Below are positions 1-7,817 of a stretch of DNA of 64,000 bases, in pieces. A program made the translations under genes and the position numbers. Numbering within the stretch: the first letter of the stretch is position 1; each line of letters opens with the position of its first letter. The notes under the pieces were generated by a model, which was given only the letters and a program-made list of their open reading frames with translations, was not told the origin of the DNA and searched no databases. The DNA is from Bacteroidales bacterium (GTDB lineage Bacteria; Bacteroidota; Bacteroidia; Bacteroidales; VadinHA17), in contig JADKBK010000022.1 in NCBI GenBank assembly GCA_016715075.1, positions 1-64,000 on the forward strand, written 5' to 3'.

Positions 1-79
1 GGTCAAAGGCTTACGCGTCGTCAGTCACATCCCGTTCTGTCCGGTAAAAACAAGAAATACAGTAAGTTAGCTGGTGTTT

Positions 80-277
80 TTAATCTGTTTCAGCTAAAGT
101 CAGTTTTGAGATTTTTTCTGCAGTATCTTCTTTCGAAAAAAGGCAAAATGATCCCATAACGGAATCATTTTTTGTTTTCGCAATTTTTTTGAAGATATTC
201 ATGCCTTTTTTCTGTTTCTGATCCTGCTTGTTTGTCTCAAAACCGGGGCAGGATGTTTTTCGCAATTGGTTATTCAA
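80..277 (-). CDS. small hypothetical ORF (weak)
   Basis: A 65-codon open frame, Lys/Gln-rich, with no domain I recognise and no clear promoter box. It could be a small protein or a chance ORF in an otherwise non-coding margin. Nothing in its surroundings supports a function. Confidence 0.2.
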   Translation of the reverse strand: MNNQLRKTSCPGFETNKQDQKQKKGMNIFKKIAKTKNDSVMGSFCLFSKEDTAEKISKLTLAETD

Positions 278-541
278 AATGACTGATGTAAAAATATGAT
301 ATGGTGCAGTTTTTTATGAAAATCCGAAGGGACGGTACGTGGACACTATTGAATTAAATACATGAGATGATAAACACCTGCTGAAAGAATCAGGCATGCA
401 GGCACAATGTGGGTGTATAGCGAGTTAATTGGGCCGGGCGGACAGGGAAACCATGCCAAGGGTATGTGGACATAACATGGACATAAATTAAAGATTGTTC
501 AGGAGGAACATCACAAAAAGAAATCCATTAACCGCAAAGGG
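278..541. other. intergenic stretch, no gene seen
   Basis: No convincing open frame or RNA gene. The sequence is of mixed composition and leads into the short-period repeat that begins at about 542. I see no regulatory site that I can support. Confidence 0.4.
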
Positions 542-706
542 AAGAACTATCACAGAGGGCACAGAGGGGACACAGAGAGCACAGAGGAAGAGGAGAAAAG
601 GGGAATGGAGAATGGGAGAATGGGAGAATGGGGGAAAGGGGGAAAGGGAGACTGAGAGACTGAGAGACTGAGAGACTGAGAGACTGAGAAACTGAGAGAC
701 TGAGAG
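542..706. repeat. short-period array: CACAGAG units, then 13 8-bp units in register
   Basis: Positions 542-592 carry the leader aagaactatcacagagg followed by CACAGAG-type units. From 603 to 706 the sequence is thirteen consecutive 8-mers in perfect register: gaatggag, aatgggag twice, aatggggg, aaaggggg, aaagggag, then actgagag four times, actgagaa, and actgagag twice. Neighbouring units mostly differ by zero to three bases, so the motif drifts along the array. A 77-codon open frame on the minus strand here only reflects this low complexity and is not annotated. Confidence 0.9.
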
Positions 707-723
707 ATATGAACACAGAGGAA

Positions 724-1107
724 TTATGCCCGGGGATTGAAATAGTCATAGACTGCTCCATGCCTCAGAAAAGGCATATTCAGAAGCTTCAGCTTTGCAA
801 CTGCTGCATTGTATGATTCGGAAACCCTTGAGATCTGGGCCTTCATGGTTTCATCGGAGTGTGGCTGATTAAGATCTCCGCTGATCTCATTCTCGATCAG
901 GCGCCAGATCCTGCTTAACAGGACTGAGGCTTCTTCCTTTGACCATGGATAAGCGGCAGAGACAATATCAACGATCATCTCATCAAGGCTCATTGCAGAA
1001 AACCTATCCGAATCAGATGATTTTTTTCTGCATGCCGCCGGAAATGAAGACTCATCAATATTTCGGTTCTTATTAGGATGTGCTGACTTTCTCTTTATTA
1101 TCTGCAT
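724..1107 (-). CDS. hypothetical protein, 127 aa
   Basis: Soluble protein with a basic, Ser-rich N-terminal tail (about residues 1-35) and a mostly helical remainder. No signal peptide, membrane segment or family motif is recognised. A good Bacteroidota promoter lies upstream (TTTTG, 19-nt spacer, TATACTTG at 1142-1173 on the minus strand) and the ATG start sits about 35 nt beyond the -7 box, which supports a real gene. It lies downstream of the response regulator on the same strand, with a repeat between them. Function unknown. Confidence 0.55.
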   Translation of the reverse strand: MQIIKRKSAHPNKNRNIDESSFPAACRKKSSDSDRFSAMSLDEMIVDIVSAAYPWSKEEASVLLSRIWRLIENEISGDLNQPHSDETMKAQISRVSESYNAAVAKLKLLNMPFLRHGAVYDYFNPRA

Positions 1108-1141
1108 GGTATTCCTTCCTGAGGACTTGATTCACAATCCG

Positions 1142-1173
1142 CAAGTATAAACTAAAAGCGCTGTAAATCAAAA
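1142..1173 (-). promoter_or_regulatory. candidate Bacteroidota-type promoter of the 724-1107 gene
   Basis: On the minus strand TTTTG (1173-1169) and TATACTTG (1149-1142) are separated by 19 nt. This is one mismatch from the Bacteroidota consensus TTTG-(19-21)-TAnnTTTG. The box is about 35 nt upstream of the ATG at 1107. Confidence 0.4.
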
Positions 1174-1228
1174 GTTTTAGGATGGACATTATGTAGACAA
1201 GAACCACCTTACATGCTAATTAGCACTT

Positions 1229-1345
1229 TAAAGAACTATCACAGAGGGCACGGAGAAGTCACAGAGGGGCACAGAGAGAGTAAGCGAAAAAGTTATATGT
1301 CAGCTCTAACCTAAAGCCTACAGCCTTCAGCCTACAGCCTACAGC
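1229..1345. repeat. CACAGAG-family repeat and 7-bp CAGCCTA array
   Basis: At 1229-1286 the leader aagaactatcacagagg recurs with CACAGAG-type units, matching the copy at 542. At about 1313-1345 follows a 7-bp period array of CCTACAG/CCTTCAG units. It fills the gap between the 724-1107 gene and the response-regulator stop codon. Confidence 0.8.
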
Positions 1346-1351
1346 CGTCCC

Positions 1352-2307
1352 CTACCTGTTAAGCTGAAAGCTGTGGACAAACTTGACAAGGCTTTCACTG
1401 GCTTCGAGCTTGAGCTTTTTCTTGAGCCTGTAGCGGCTTTTACGGACACTTTCGGGGGAGATATTAAGCATGCTGGCAATCTGGTTGGAATTGAGATTGA
1501 ACAGTATTGTTGAGATAATTGTGAGCTCGAGCTGGGTGAGCTTGGGATACTGCCGGGTTATCCTTCCGATGAAATCGGGATAGACCTGGTTGAATTTAAG
1601 CTGGAAAATACGCCAGTTATCCTTTCTGCTTCCTATCCGTTCAATTTTATGAAGCAGCTCCTGCAACAGCTCTTTCTGGGAATCCGGAATGGCTCTGTTC
1701 TTTAATTCGCTTTCAAGCTGGGTCCTGAAGATATGCAGAGTATTGCTCGTCTCAACAGTCTTAACAACCTCTTCAAACATCTCAGTCTCTTTATCCTTCA
1801 ACGTTTCAGTAAGCCTGGTATTGGTCTCTGAAATTTCTGCAATGTATGTCTTCTGTATGCTTATTTGCTCTTTCAGGCTCTTGAGTTTTGACTGCAGGTT
1901 TTTCTCTATATTGTCTACTGCGTAGCCTATCTGTATATTGTAGTACTTCTCAAGCCGTATATTAATTGCATTGGTGAGCTCTTTATTGAAAATGGTTTTG
2001 TAATGTAGTCATCCGCTCCCATCTCCATTCCTGTCCGGATATTTGACCTGTCGGCAAGAGCTGTTATAAAAATAAACGGAATAAGCTTTGCCTGCTCATG
2101 CTCACGAAGCCTGGAGAGCACCTCATAGCCGTCCATCTCCGGCATCATGATGTCGCACAGTATAAGATCAGGATGATGCATTACGGCGTTCTTTACTCCC
2201 ATCTTCCCGCTTTCTGCCTGCAGGACTTCATATCCCTCAAACTTAAGCGCTTCATAAACCTCTTCACGCAGTGACTTGTTGTCTTCGATTATAAGAATTG
2301 TTTTCAA
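1352..2307 (-). CDS. response regulator with C-terminal coiled coil and LuxR-like HTH (frameshifted)
   Basis: Two frames join into one protein of about 318 aa. The receiver domain (residues 1-120) has the acidic pair E8/D9, the phospho-acceptor Asp52 in LCDIMMPEMDG, and the ITKPF lysine near 104. A helical or coiled-coil linker (about 125-235) leads to a C-terminal HTH (about 250-315) with the LTQLELTIIS and SNQIASMLNISPESV segments typical of GerE/LuxR-like regulators. The start codon is TTG. The reading frame breaks at the ttt run at 1982-1984: restoring one base turns the end of the receiver into KPFSIKELTNAI. It is probably the partner of the histidine kinase at 3569-6841, which is on the same strand upstream. 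Confidence 0.85.
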
Positions 2308-2405
2308 TGTGGTATTTCAGATGGATGGATTAAGGTATAAATATAGTGATTTTTGACATTGGCAGGAGATATTCTGGGGACATTGTTGGAAGAAATGAGG
2401 AGAAA

Positions 2406-2819
2406 GGCGCAAAGGCGCAAGGGCGCAACGGCTCAAAGGAGGAAAAGGCTCAATTTAGGAAATGCTCAATGTAGGAAAGGCGCAACGGCGCTTAGGAGGA
2501 AAAAGGGGCGCAGGCGCATGTAGGAAAGGCTCAAGCGGTGCAACGGCGCGGGGGTAAGGGTCTCAAAGAAGGAAAAGGCTAAAGGCGCAAGGGCGCAACG
2601 GCTCAAGGGCTCAACGGCGCAACGGCTAAACGGCTAAAGGGTGAATTTGGGGAAGATCAACATCTAATAATTACGACCGTATGCTAAAATGCCCTTGTGC
2701 CGCCGCGCCCTTGCGCCTTTGCGCCGTTATACCATAGTGCCATTATGCCGTTGTGCCCTTGCGCCGTTGCGCCGCTGTGCCGCTGTGCCGTTATACCCTT
2801 GCGCCCTTGTGCCTTTGCG
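2406..2819. repeat. 8-bp-period array with inverted arms, copy 1
   Basis: The left arm is made of GGCGCAAN-type 8-mers, for example in strict register at 2406-2437 and 2584-2639, with a less regular middle. A non-repetitive core of about 55 bp follows. The right arm (2692-2819) is sixteen consecutive 8-mers of CCNTTGYG type: cccttgtg, ccgccgcg, cccttgcg, cctttgcg, ccgttata, ccatagtg and so on. The right-arm unit is the complement of the left-arm unit, so the whole could fold into a long hairpin. Short Cys/Pro/Leu-rich open frames in all frames here are by-products of the repeat. Confidence 0.9.
2631..2750. repeat. 120-bp direct repeat, copy 1
   Basis: Matches 3357-3476 over 120 bp with one mismatch (aatttgggg versus aattttggg). 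It covers the last left-arm unit, the unique core and the first seven right-arm 8-mers. The two copies bracket the four-helix-bundle gene. Confidence 0.95.
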
Positions 2820-2870
2820 CCTTCTTCTCGTTCTGCAGTTTTAGTTCTTTCCTTTCAACTCAAATATTCT

Positions 2871-2878
2871 TATTTTTG
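2871..2878 (+). promoter_or_regulatory. -7 box of the four-helix-bundle gene
   Basis: TATTTTTG matches the Bacteroidota -7 consensus TAnnTTTG and lies 42 nt upstream of the ATG at 2920. No good -33 element was seen. Confidence 0.35.
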
Positions 2879-2919
2879 AAACTCGTGCTAATTATCAGTA
2901 TAAATTAAATCGCTGCAAA

Positions 2920-3273
2920 ATGGGAAATTTTGAAAAACTTCGGGTCTGGCAACTCGCCAAAGATCTCGCTGTAAGGGTATATAAGCTGATACAGAGATCT
3001 GAATTTTCTAAAGATTTTGGCTTTCGCGACCAGGTCCAGAGATCTGCGATAAGCATTCCTTCCAACATCGCAGAGGGGGACGAACTGGAGACAGATAAAC
3101 AGGCAATAAAACATTTTTTTATTGCCAAGGGTTCAACTGCTGAATTAATAACGCAATTACTAATTGGTCAGGAGATCGGATATTTGAATAAAACTGATTC
3201 CGAATCGCTGATTAATGATTGTAAGATAATCTCTGTGATGTTGACAAAACTTATTCAGGCCAGACGATCCTGA
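2920..3273 (+). CDS. four-helix-bundle protein (S23 rRNA intervening-sequence protein/Avd-like)
   Basis: The 117-aa protein matches the family of four-helix-bundle proteins encoded in 23S rRNA intervening sequences and related to the Avd accessory proteins of diversity-generating retroelements. Visible hallmarks are LRVWQLAKDLAVRVYKL in helix 1, FRDQVQRSAISIPSNIAEG in helix 2, then the helix with FFIAKGSTAELITQL, and ISVMLTKLI in helix 4. The length is normal for the family. It stands alone, opposite in direction to the neighbouring two-component genes, and lies between two copies of a 120-bp repeat plus 8-bp arrays. No reverse transcriptase or 23S rRNA is nearby, so its partner is unknown. 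Confidence 0.9.
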   Translation: MGNFEKLRVWQLAKDLAVRVYKLIQRSEFSKDFGFRDQVQRSAISIPSNIAEGDELETDKQAIKHFFIAKGSTAELITQLLIGQEIGYLNKTDSESLINDCKIISVMLTKLIQARRS

Positions 3274-3289
3274 ATGCAGTTAAGACTAA

Positions 3290-3572
3290 AAGGCGTAAAG
3301 GCGCAAGGCGGCGCCAAGGAGAAAGGCGAGCCAACGGCAACGGCTCAACGGCTCAACGGCTAAAGGGTGAATTTTGGGAAGATCAACATCTAATAATTAC
3401 GACCGTATGCTAAAATGCCCTTGTGCCGCCGCGCCCTTGCGCCTTTGCGCCGTTATACCATAGTGCCATTATGCCGCTGCGCCGTTGCGCCGCCCTTGTG
3501 CCTTTGCGCCCTTGCGCCGTTATGCCCTTGCGCCCTTGCGCCCTTGCGCCGTTGCGCCCTTGTGCCCTTCAC
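3290..3572. repeat. 8-bp-period array with inverted arms, copy 2
   Basis: A short left arm (about 3290-3365) of GGCTCAAC-like units is followed by the same core as copy 1. The right arm at 3418-3572 has nineteen 8-mers plus one 3-bp partial unit. The first seven units equal copy 1 and then the order diverges (ccgctgcg, ccgttgcg, ccg, cccttgtg, cctttgcg, ...). The last unit overlaps the stop codon of the histidine kinase (3569-3571). Confidence 0.9.
3357..3476. repeat. 120-bp direct repeat, copy 2
   Basis: Near-identical partner of 2631-2750, with one mismatch in 120 bp. The spacer between copies (606 bp) holds the divergent right arm of copy 1, the four-helix-bundle gene and the left arm of copy 2. 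Confidence 0.95.
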
Positions 3573-6500
3573 TCATACGATTTTATCAGGCTGTCCGGAA
3601 AGGTGATAAAGAACGACGTCCCATGCCCTACCCTCGATTTGAAGGTGATATGTCCTCCATGGAGCTGTACTGACTCTTTAACAATACTAAGTCCTAGTCC
3701 GTTACCCTGGAATAGTGTTGTGTTGCTTGCCCGGTAGAAAGGCTTGAAGAGGTGTTTCTGATCGGGTTCAGGGATCCCTATCCCGTTATCGCTCACTGTA
3801 ATACAGAGCTCATTGTTCTTTCTTGTCACTTCAACCTTAATAGCAGGATTTTCAGGTGAGTATTTTATGCCATTGGATACCAGGTTGTTAATGACCTGGA
3901 AGATCAGACGGGTATCGAGCTTCATTACCGCCGAATTGAACGGAGTTGACAGTGTAACCTTGTTGCCAAGCTTGGGATCGGAATTGAAAGTATCAATTAC
4001 CTGTCTGCAGATCTCAATAATATCTATGTCGACCGGATTGTATTCAACCTTACCCTCCTCGATTTTCGAGAGCTGAAGGACATCATTTACTATCTTGGTC
4101 AGATGGAGAACCTGGTTGTTTATCTTTGTCAGTTTGTCTTTTATCTGACCTGTTTCCATGCGGTCCCAGTATGTCAGAAGTGAGTCACTGGTGATTAGTA
4201 TGGCTGAAAGCGGTGTCCTGAATTCGTGAGAAGCCGTCGATACAAAGCGTGATTTCATTTCATTCAGTTCCTTCTCCTTTTCGATGCTCTGCTTGAGGGA
4301 GGCCTCCAGTCTTTTCCTTTCATCGATATCGCTGTGTGTGCCGATTACCCTTGCGGGTTTATCCCTGCTTGCCCATTCGATCACCTTTCCGCGGTCGAGA
4401 ACCCATTTATATGATCCATCCTTGCAGCGCATCCTGTATTCCTGGATAAAATACTCAGTTTCACCCCTGAAATGTTTGTCAAAATTTGCAATACATTTAT
4501 GAATATCATCAGGATGAACCCTTGAGAACCATTCATTCCTCGAATTCCAGTCCTCATCACTGTCATGCCCAAGCATATTCTTATACCTCGTTGAAAAAAA
4601 GGCTTTTCCGCTTACCAGATTATAATCCCATATGCCATAGCCGGAACCTTCCAGGGCTGCCTGCCAGCGTGCTTCACTGACACGGAGTGCACTCTCCATT
4701 TCAATCCTGGTGGAGATATCTATTTTGACTGAGATAAATCTGTTTACCTGTCCTTTATCATTGAATATTGGGGTGATAGTCTCAACTTCATAATAAATGG
4801 TTCCGTCTTTTTTCCTGTTTACGATTTCGCCTGTCCATACATTTCCGGAGAGAATTGTCTGCCACATGGTTTTAAAGAAATCATCTTCCATCATGCCTGA
4901 TTTCAGCATCCGGGTGTGCTGTCCGATCGCCTCTTCAACAGGGTAGCCGGTAAGTTTGGTGAAGGCAGGGTTGACCCACATTATATTACCATGAATATCG
5001 GTTATCAGCACTGCCAGTGCAACAGATTCAAAAGCAGCATTCTGGAGCTGCAGTGTTTTCTCAATAAGCTTTCTTTCACTTATATCCTCGAAAATATAAA
5101 ATTGGCCATGATACTCATCAAACCCTCCGCTTATCTCTGTAAGGAATATACCTATTGTCCGGCCGTCAGTGAGCTGCACCTCATTCCTCAGTACACCGGT
5201 AACTGCAAAATCTTTCAGGTTGGCGCCAAGAACATTGCAAGTCTCCTTCTCCTTCACCATTGACATTATCGAAGTGACAATTTTCTCAAACCTTATTTCA
5301 CCGTTCTTCATCTTTTCCGCGAAGGAGTCAAAATTCCAGATTTCGCAGAATCTGTTATTGAAATAGAGGATCTTCCCTGAATTTCTGTCTGTTACCAGGA
5401 ATCCGTAAGGTGATGAATCGGACATGAGCTGCAGCAGATGTTCATTCCATCTTAAAAGCTCTTCAGTTGATTTCCTTATGGAATTATCAAAAGCAACCCC
5501 AAGATATCCAGTTATTGTACCCTCTGAATCCTTCAGATTGCTCAGTGATAATAAGACAGGTACCTCGCTCCCATTCTTCCTGATATAAGTCCATTCCAGC
5601 GGTTTGCCTGATGCTTTTTCGCAAATAATGCGGAAAATATTAAAATCAGGGAATACCATTTCCCCGGATTCCTTAGAAAGTCTGCCTGCTGTTTCAATTA
5701 TCTCTTCCTGCTTATGAAAAACTACCAGGTTGACTTTATCTATCATTTCATCAGCCTTATAGCCGAGGAGGTTTTCCGCTTCCCTGTTGAAACCGGTCAC
5801 AGTGCCATCTATGGATGTTGTTATGAGCGACAATCCCAGGCTGTTGACAATAGCCAGGTTAAGGTTTGAGAGCTGGACTATTTCAACCAGCCTGTCCCTT
5901 ATTTTCATTTCAAGATCCTGCGAATGGGATATTACATCCCTGTTCAGAGCCTCCTGTGCACTTTGCATTTCAATCTGGGATGAGATATCATCCAGGGTTG
6001 CAAATACACCAATAACATTTTCGTCATTATTCCCCGGTACCGGAGTAGCAACAACATTAACCCAGATAGTCTGTTCCTGATCAGGTATCCGTATTCCGAT
6101 TGTTTTGGCTGACCTTTTTGCGGTTCTCAATGCAATCTCAATTGGCATCTCTGCCAATAAAATCTCTTCGCCCTTAAAATCAGTCATTTTCCACTGCTGC
6201 TCAGACAGTGTTTTGCCAAGCACGTCAGAGGCAGATATGCCAAGAATTTTCAGAGCCGACGGATTTACTTCATTTATGATGCCTTTATTATTAATATGAA
6301 TCACCCCCTGAGCCATGACTTTGAAAAGATTTTTGTAATTCTTCTCGTTTTCGGCAAGAACCTCTTCAGGAAAAAGCCGGAGGTTGATTTCGCTGTTTGA
6401 TCCTCGGTTGCCTGTATGATTTCCGTCCGTGTCATAAACTGGCGAACAGCTGTGCTCTATGTATTTTGTTTCGCCCCGGGCTGTAATTATCCTGAACCTT

Positions 6501-6841
6501 ATATCACTATGCTTCTTCTTATTTCCAATAAGATGATAGGTAAGGTAATCGCTTATATCCTTAGGATGGATTATCCGCAGGATAAGATCCGGATCGTCGA
6601 AGAAGGCTTTTACCGGATAACCTGTGATCCTTTCACATGAAGGAGAGATGTAAATAAATTCACCATCAGGCGACTGCAGGAATTCCCATGAATAAGTATT
6701 ATCAGCAATGATCCTGTATTTCTCAAGCTCTCTGTTGTTTTCCCTGATCTGAAGTTCCAGTTCTGTTTTCTGCTTCTCTAGTTCCTGAATAATTCTGGTG
6801 CTGCTGCCTGAAGAGGTTTTGTGAGGTTTTCCGGTGGCCAT
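3569..6841 (-). CDS. multi-PAS sensor histidine kinase
   Basis: About 1090 aa with no membrane segment visible, so probably a cytoplasmic sensor. About six PAS/PAC modules lie in series (roughly 35-155, 170-300, 330-460, 465-590, 595-715, 720-850); the last is of PAS_3 type (WFSRVHPDDI). A HisKA domain follows with the phospho-acceptor His near 872 in SHEFRTPLS. The HATPase_c domain has an N box (NNLVSNGIKYS), DNGIGIP and GNGLGLS. It lacks its own receiver domain, so the regulator at 1352-2307 is the likely partner. The ATG at 6841 is preferred over an upstream one at 6874, because the -7 box TATATTTG lies between them. Confidence 0.93.
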   Translation of the reverse strand: MATGKPHKTSSGSSTRIIQELEKQKTELELQIRENNRELEKYRIIADNTYSWEFLQSPDGEFIYISPSCERITGYPVKAFFDDPDLILRIIHPKDISDYLTYHLIGNKKKHSDIRFRIITARGETKYIEHSCSPVYDTDGNHTGNRGSNSEINLRLFPEEVLAENEKNYKNLFKVMAQGVIHINNKGIINEVNPSALKILGISASDVLGKTLSEQQWKMTDFKGEEILLAEMPIEIALRTAKRSAKTIGIRIPDQEQTIWVNVVATPVPGNNDENVIGVFATLDDISSQIEMQSAQEALNRDVISHSQDLEMKIRDRLVEIVQLSNLNLAIVNSLGLSLITTSIDGTVTGFNREAENLLGYKADEMIDKVNLVVFHKQEEIIETAGRLSKESGEMVFPDFNIFRIICEKASGKPLEWTYIRKNGSEVPVLLSLSNLKDSEGTITGYLGVAFDNSIRKSTEELLRWNEHLLQLMSDSSPYGFLVTDRNSGKILYFNNRFCEIWNFDSFAEKMKNGEIRFEKIVTSIMSMVKEKETCNVLGANLKDFAVTGVLRNEVQLTDGRTIGIFLTEISGGFDEYHGQFYIFEDISERKLIEKTLQLQNAAFESVALAVLITDIHGNIMWVNPAFTKLTGYPVEEAIGQHTRMLKSGMMEDDFFKTMWQTILSGNVWTGEIVNRKKDGTIYYEVETITPIFNDKGQVNRFISVKIDISTRIEMESALRVSEARWQAALEGSGYGIWDYNLVSGKAFFSTRYKNMLGHDSDEDWNSRNEWFSRVHPDDIHKCIANFDKHFRGETEYFIQEYRMRCKDGSYKWVLDRGKVIEWASRDKPARVIGTHSDIDERKRLEASLKQSIEKEKELNEMKSRFVSTASHEFRTPLSAILITSDSLLTYWDRMETGQIKDKLTKINNQVLHLTKIVNDVLQLSKIEEGKVEYNPVDIDIIEICRQVIDTFNSDPKLGNKVTLSTPFNSAVMKLDTRLIFQVINNLVSNGIKYSPENPAIKVEVTRKNNELCITVSDNGIGIPEPDQKHLFKPFYRASNTTLFQGNGLGLSIVKESVQLHGGHITFKSRVGHGTSFFITFPDSLIKSYE

Positions 6842-6863
6842 GAGGGATTTCTTTAGCTTGTAA

Positions 6864-6871
6864 CAAATATA
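6864..6871 (-). promoter_or_regulatory. -7 box of the histidine kinase gene
   Basis: TATATTTG on the minus strand is an exact TAnnTTTG match, 23 nt upstream of the ATG at 6841. It argues against the longer start at 6874. Confidence 0.4.
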
Positions 6872-6899
6872 CACAAATTAAAAATATAGTTCACAGGAT

Positions 6900-6963
6900 G
6901 ATGACGGTGTTATGGATTTACGGAGTTACGGTGTTACGGTGTTAAGGCGTTATGGCATAAAGG
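6900..6963. repeat. 8-bp-period array, eight units ending in GG
   Basis: Eight consecutive 8-mers in register: gatgacgg, tgttatgg, atttacgg, agttacgg, tgttacgg, tgttaagg, cgttatgg, cataaagg. The sequence differs from the arrays at 603 and 2692 but the period is the same. Confidence 0.85.
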
Positions 6964-7025
6964 CTGGGGATAGTATCAGCAGGGGTATCTATTTAAGGAT
7001 CTTTAGTGGTTGGGTTGGATATTTC

Positions 7026-7576
7026 GCCCCTACGGGGCTTAAAGAGAACTCTTAGTTATCAGCAGGGCTTCGCCCTGCTTTAATATATATAAGGCCTACG
7101 GCCTTGTCCTGATGGCACTTGTCCTAAAATGAAAACTAAGGGCTTAAATACATTGACAGGGAGATGTAGCTTAAAGCCATCAACTATCATACTATAAAGG
7201 CCGTAGGCCTAAAATACACTAAAGCAGGGCGAAGCTCTGCTAAAAGCATGAAGGACAACTTCAAGCCCCGTAGGGGCGTAATCATCAGGGTTTCGATTAA
7301 AGACTTATGGCCTTGTCCTGATTGCACTTGTCATAAAATCAAAACTGAGGGCTTAAATACATTAACCGGGAGATGTAGCTTAAAGCCATCAACATTCATA
7401 AAATCAAAAAAGGAACCTTAATTAATTGAATGAGAGGAAGATCCGCGTAAAATCAACCTTCTATGGTTATTTAAGCCATCAACCATCATACCATCAAGGC
7501 CGTAGGCCTTAAATACACTAAAGCAGGGCAAAGCCCTGCAGAAAGCACAACGAACATTTTCAAGCCCCGTAGGGGC
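7026..7576. repeat. nested REP-like palindrome cluster
   Basis: Three palindrome types recur. P1 is GCCCC-tac/gta-GGGGC at 7026-7038, 7265-7277 and 7564-7576. P2 is AGCAGGGC-nnn-GCCCTGCT at 7061-7079, 7223-7241 and 7523-7539. P3 is AGGCC-tac/gta-GGCCT at 7091-7105, 7198-7210 and 7496-7510. The order is P1-P2-P3, then P3-P2-P1 with reversed loops, then P3-P2-P1 again. An 83-bp spacer (7102-7184) is repeated at 7311-7393 with a few mismatches. The layout resembles REP/REPIN-type non-autonomous elements. An 87-codon minus-strand frame across it is not considered a gene. The gap 6964-7708 holds nothing else I can name. Confidence 0.85.
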
Positions 7577-7708
7577 GAAATATCAGAAATGAGTACACAC
7601 TCCAGGTAGGATTCTCCTACTGCTCTCAGATTTTGGGAAGTAAAAAAATCAGACTTTACTCCCACCAATATCAAAGTATCACCTATTCCCCACCAATTCA
7701 GGCTCCCA

Positions 7709-7716
7709 TACCTTTG
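7709..7716 (+). promoter_or_regulatory. -7 box upstream of the 7818 gene
   Basis: TACCTTTG matches TAnnTTTG. It lies 102 nt before the preferred ATG (7818) and 63 nt before an alternative ATG at 7779. Confidence 0.3.
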
Positions 7717-7817
7717 TTGCATAAGTTTTTCATGATGATGATGATGCAAAAAATCAGGAAATACTTAAAAGAACAGAAATGAAATTTAAAGGTAACCAGA
7801 CTAAAAAACTTACAAAA

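Noticed and set aside
2697..2879. Open frames rich in Cys, Pro, Leu and Arg over the 8-bp arrays (also at 3415-3737)
   Set aside because: All three frames give similar repetitive peptides because 24 bp (three units) is a codon multiple; there is no start signal or domain.
2406..3572. Diversity-generating retroelement
   Set aside because: An Avd-like protein is present, but there is no reverse transcriptase, no template/variable repeat pair with adenine-specific changes, and no C-type lectin target.
3569..6841. Hybrid histidine kinase with its own receiver
   Set aside because: The sequence ends shortly after the HATPase domain (GTSFFITFPDSLIKSYE); there is no receiver domain.
7026..7576. CRISPR array
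   Set aside because: The repeats are different palindromes in mirrored order with unequal spacers, and no cas gene is present.
7486..7749. 87-codon minus-strand frame starting with a run of His
   Set aside because: It lies across REP-like palindromes and an ATG/CAT-rich tract, and has no recognisable fold.
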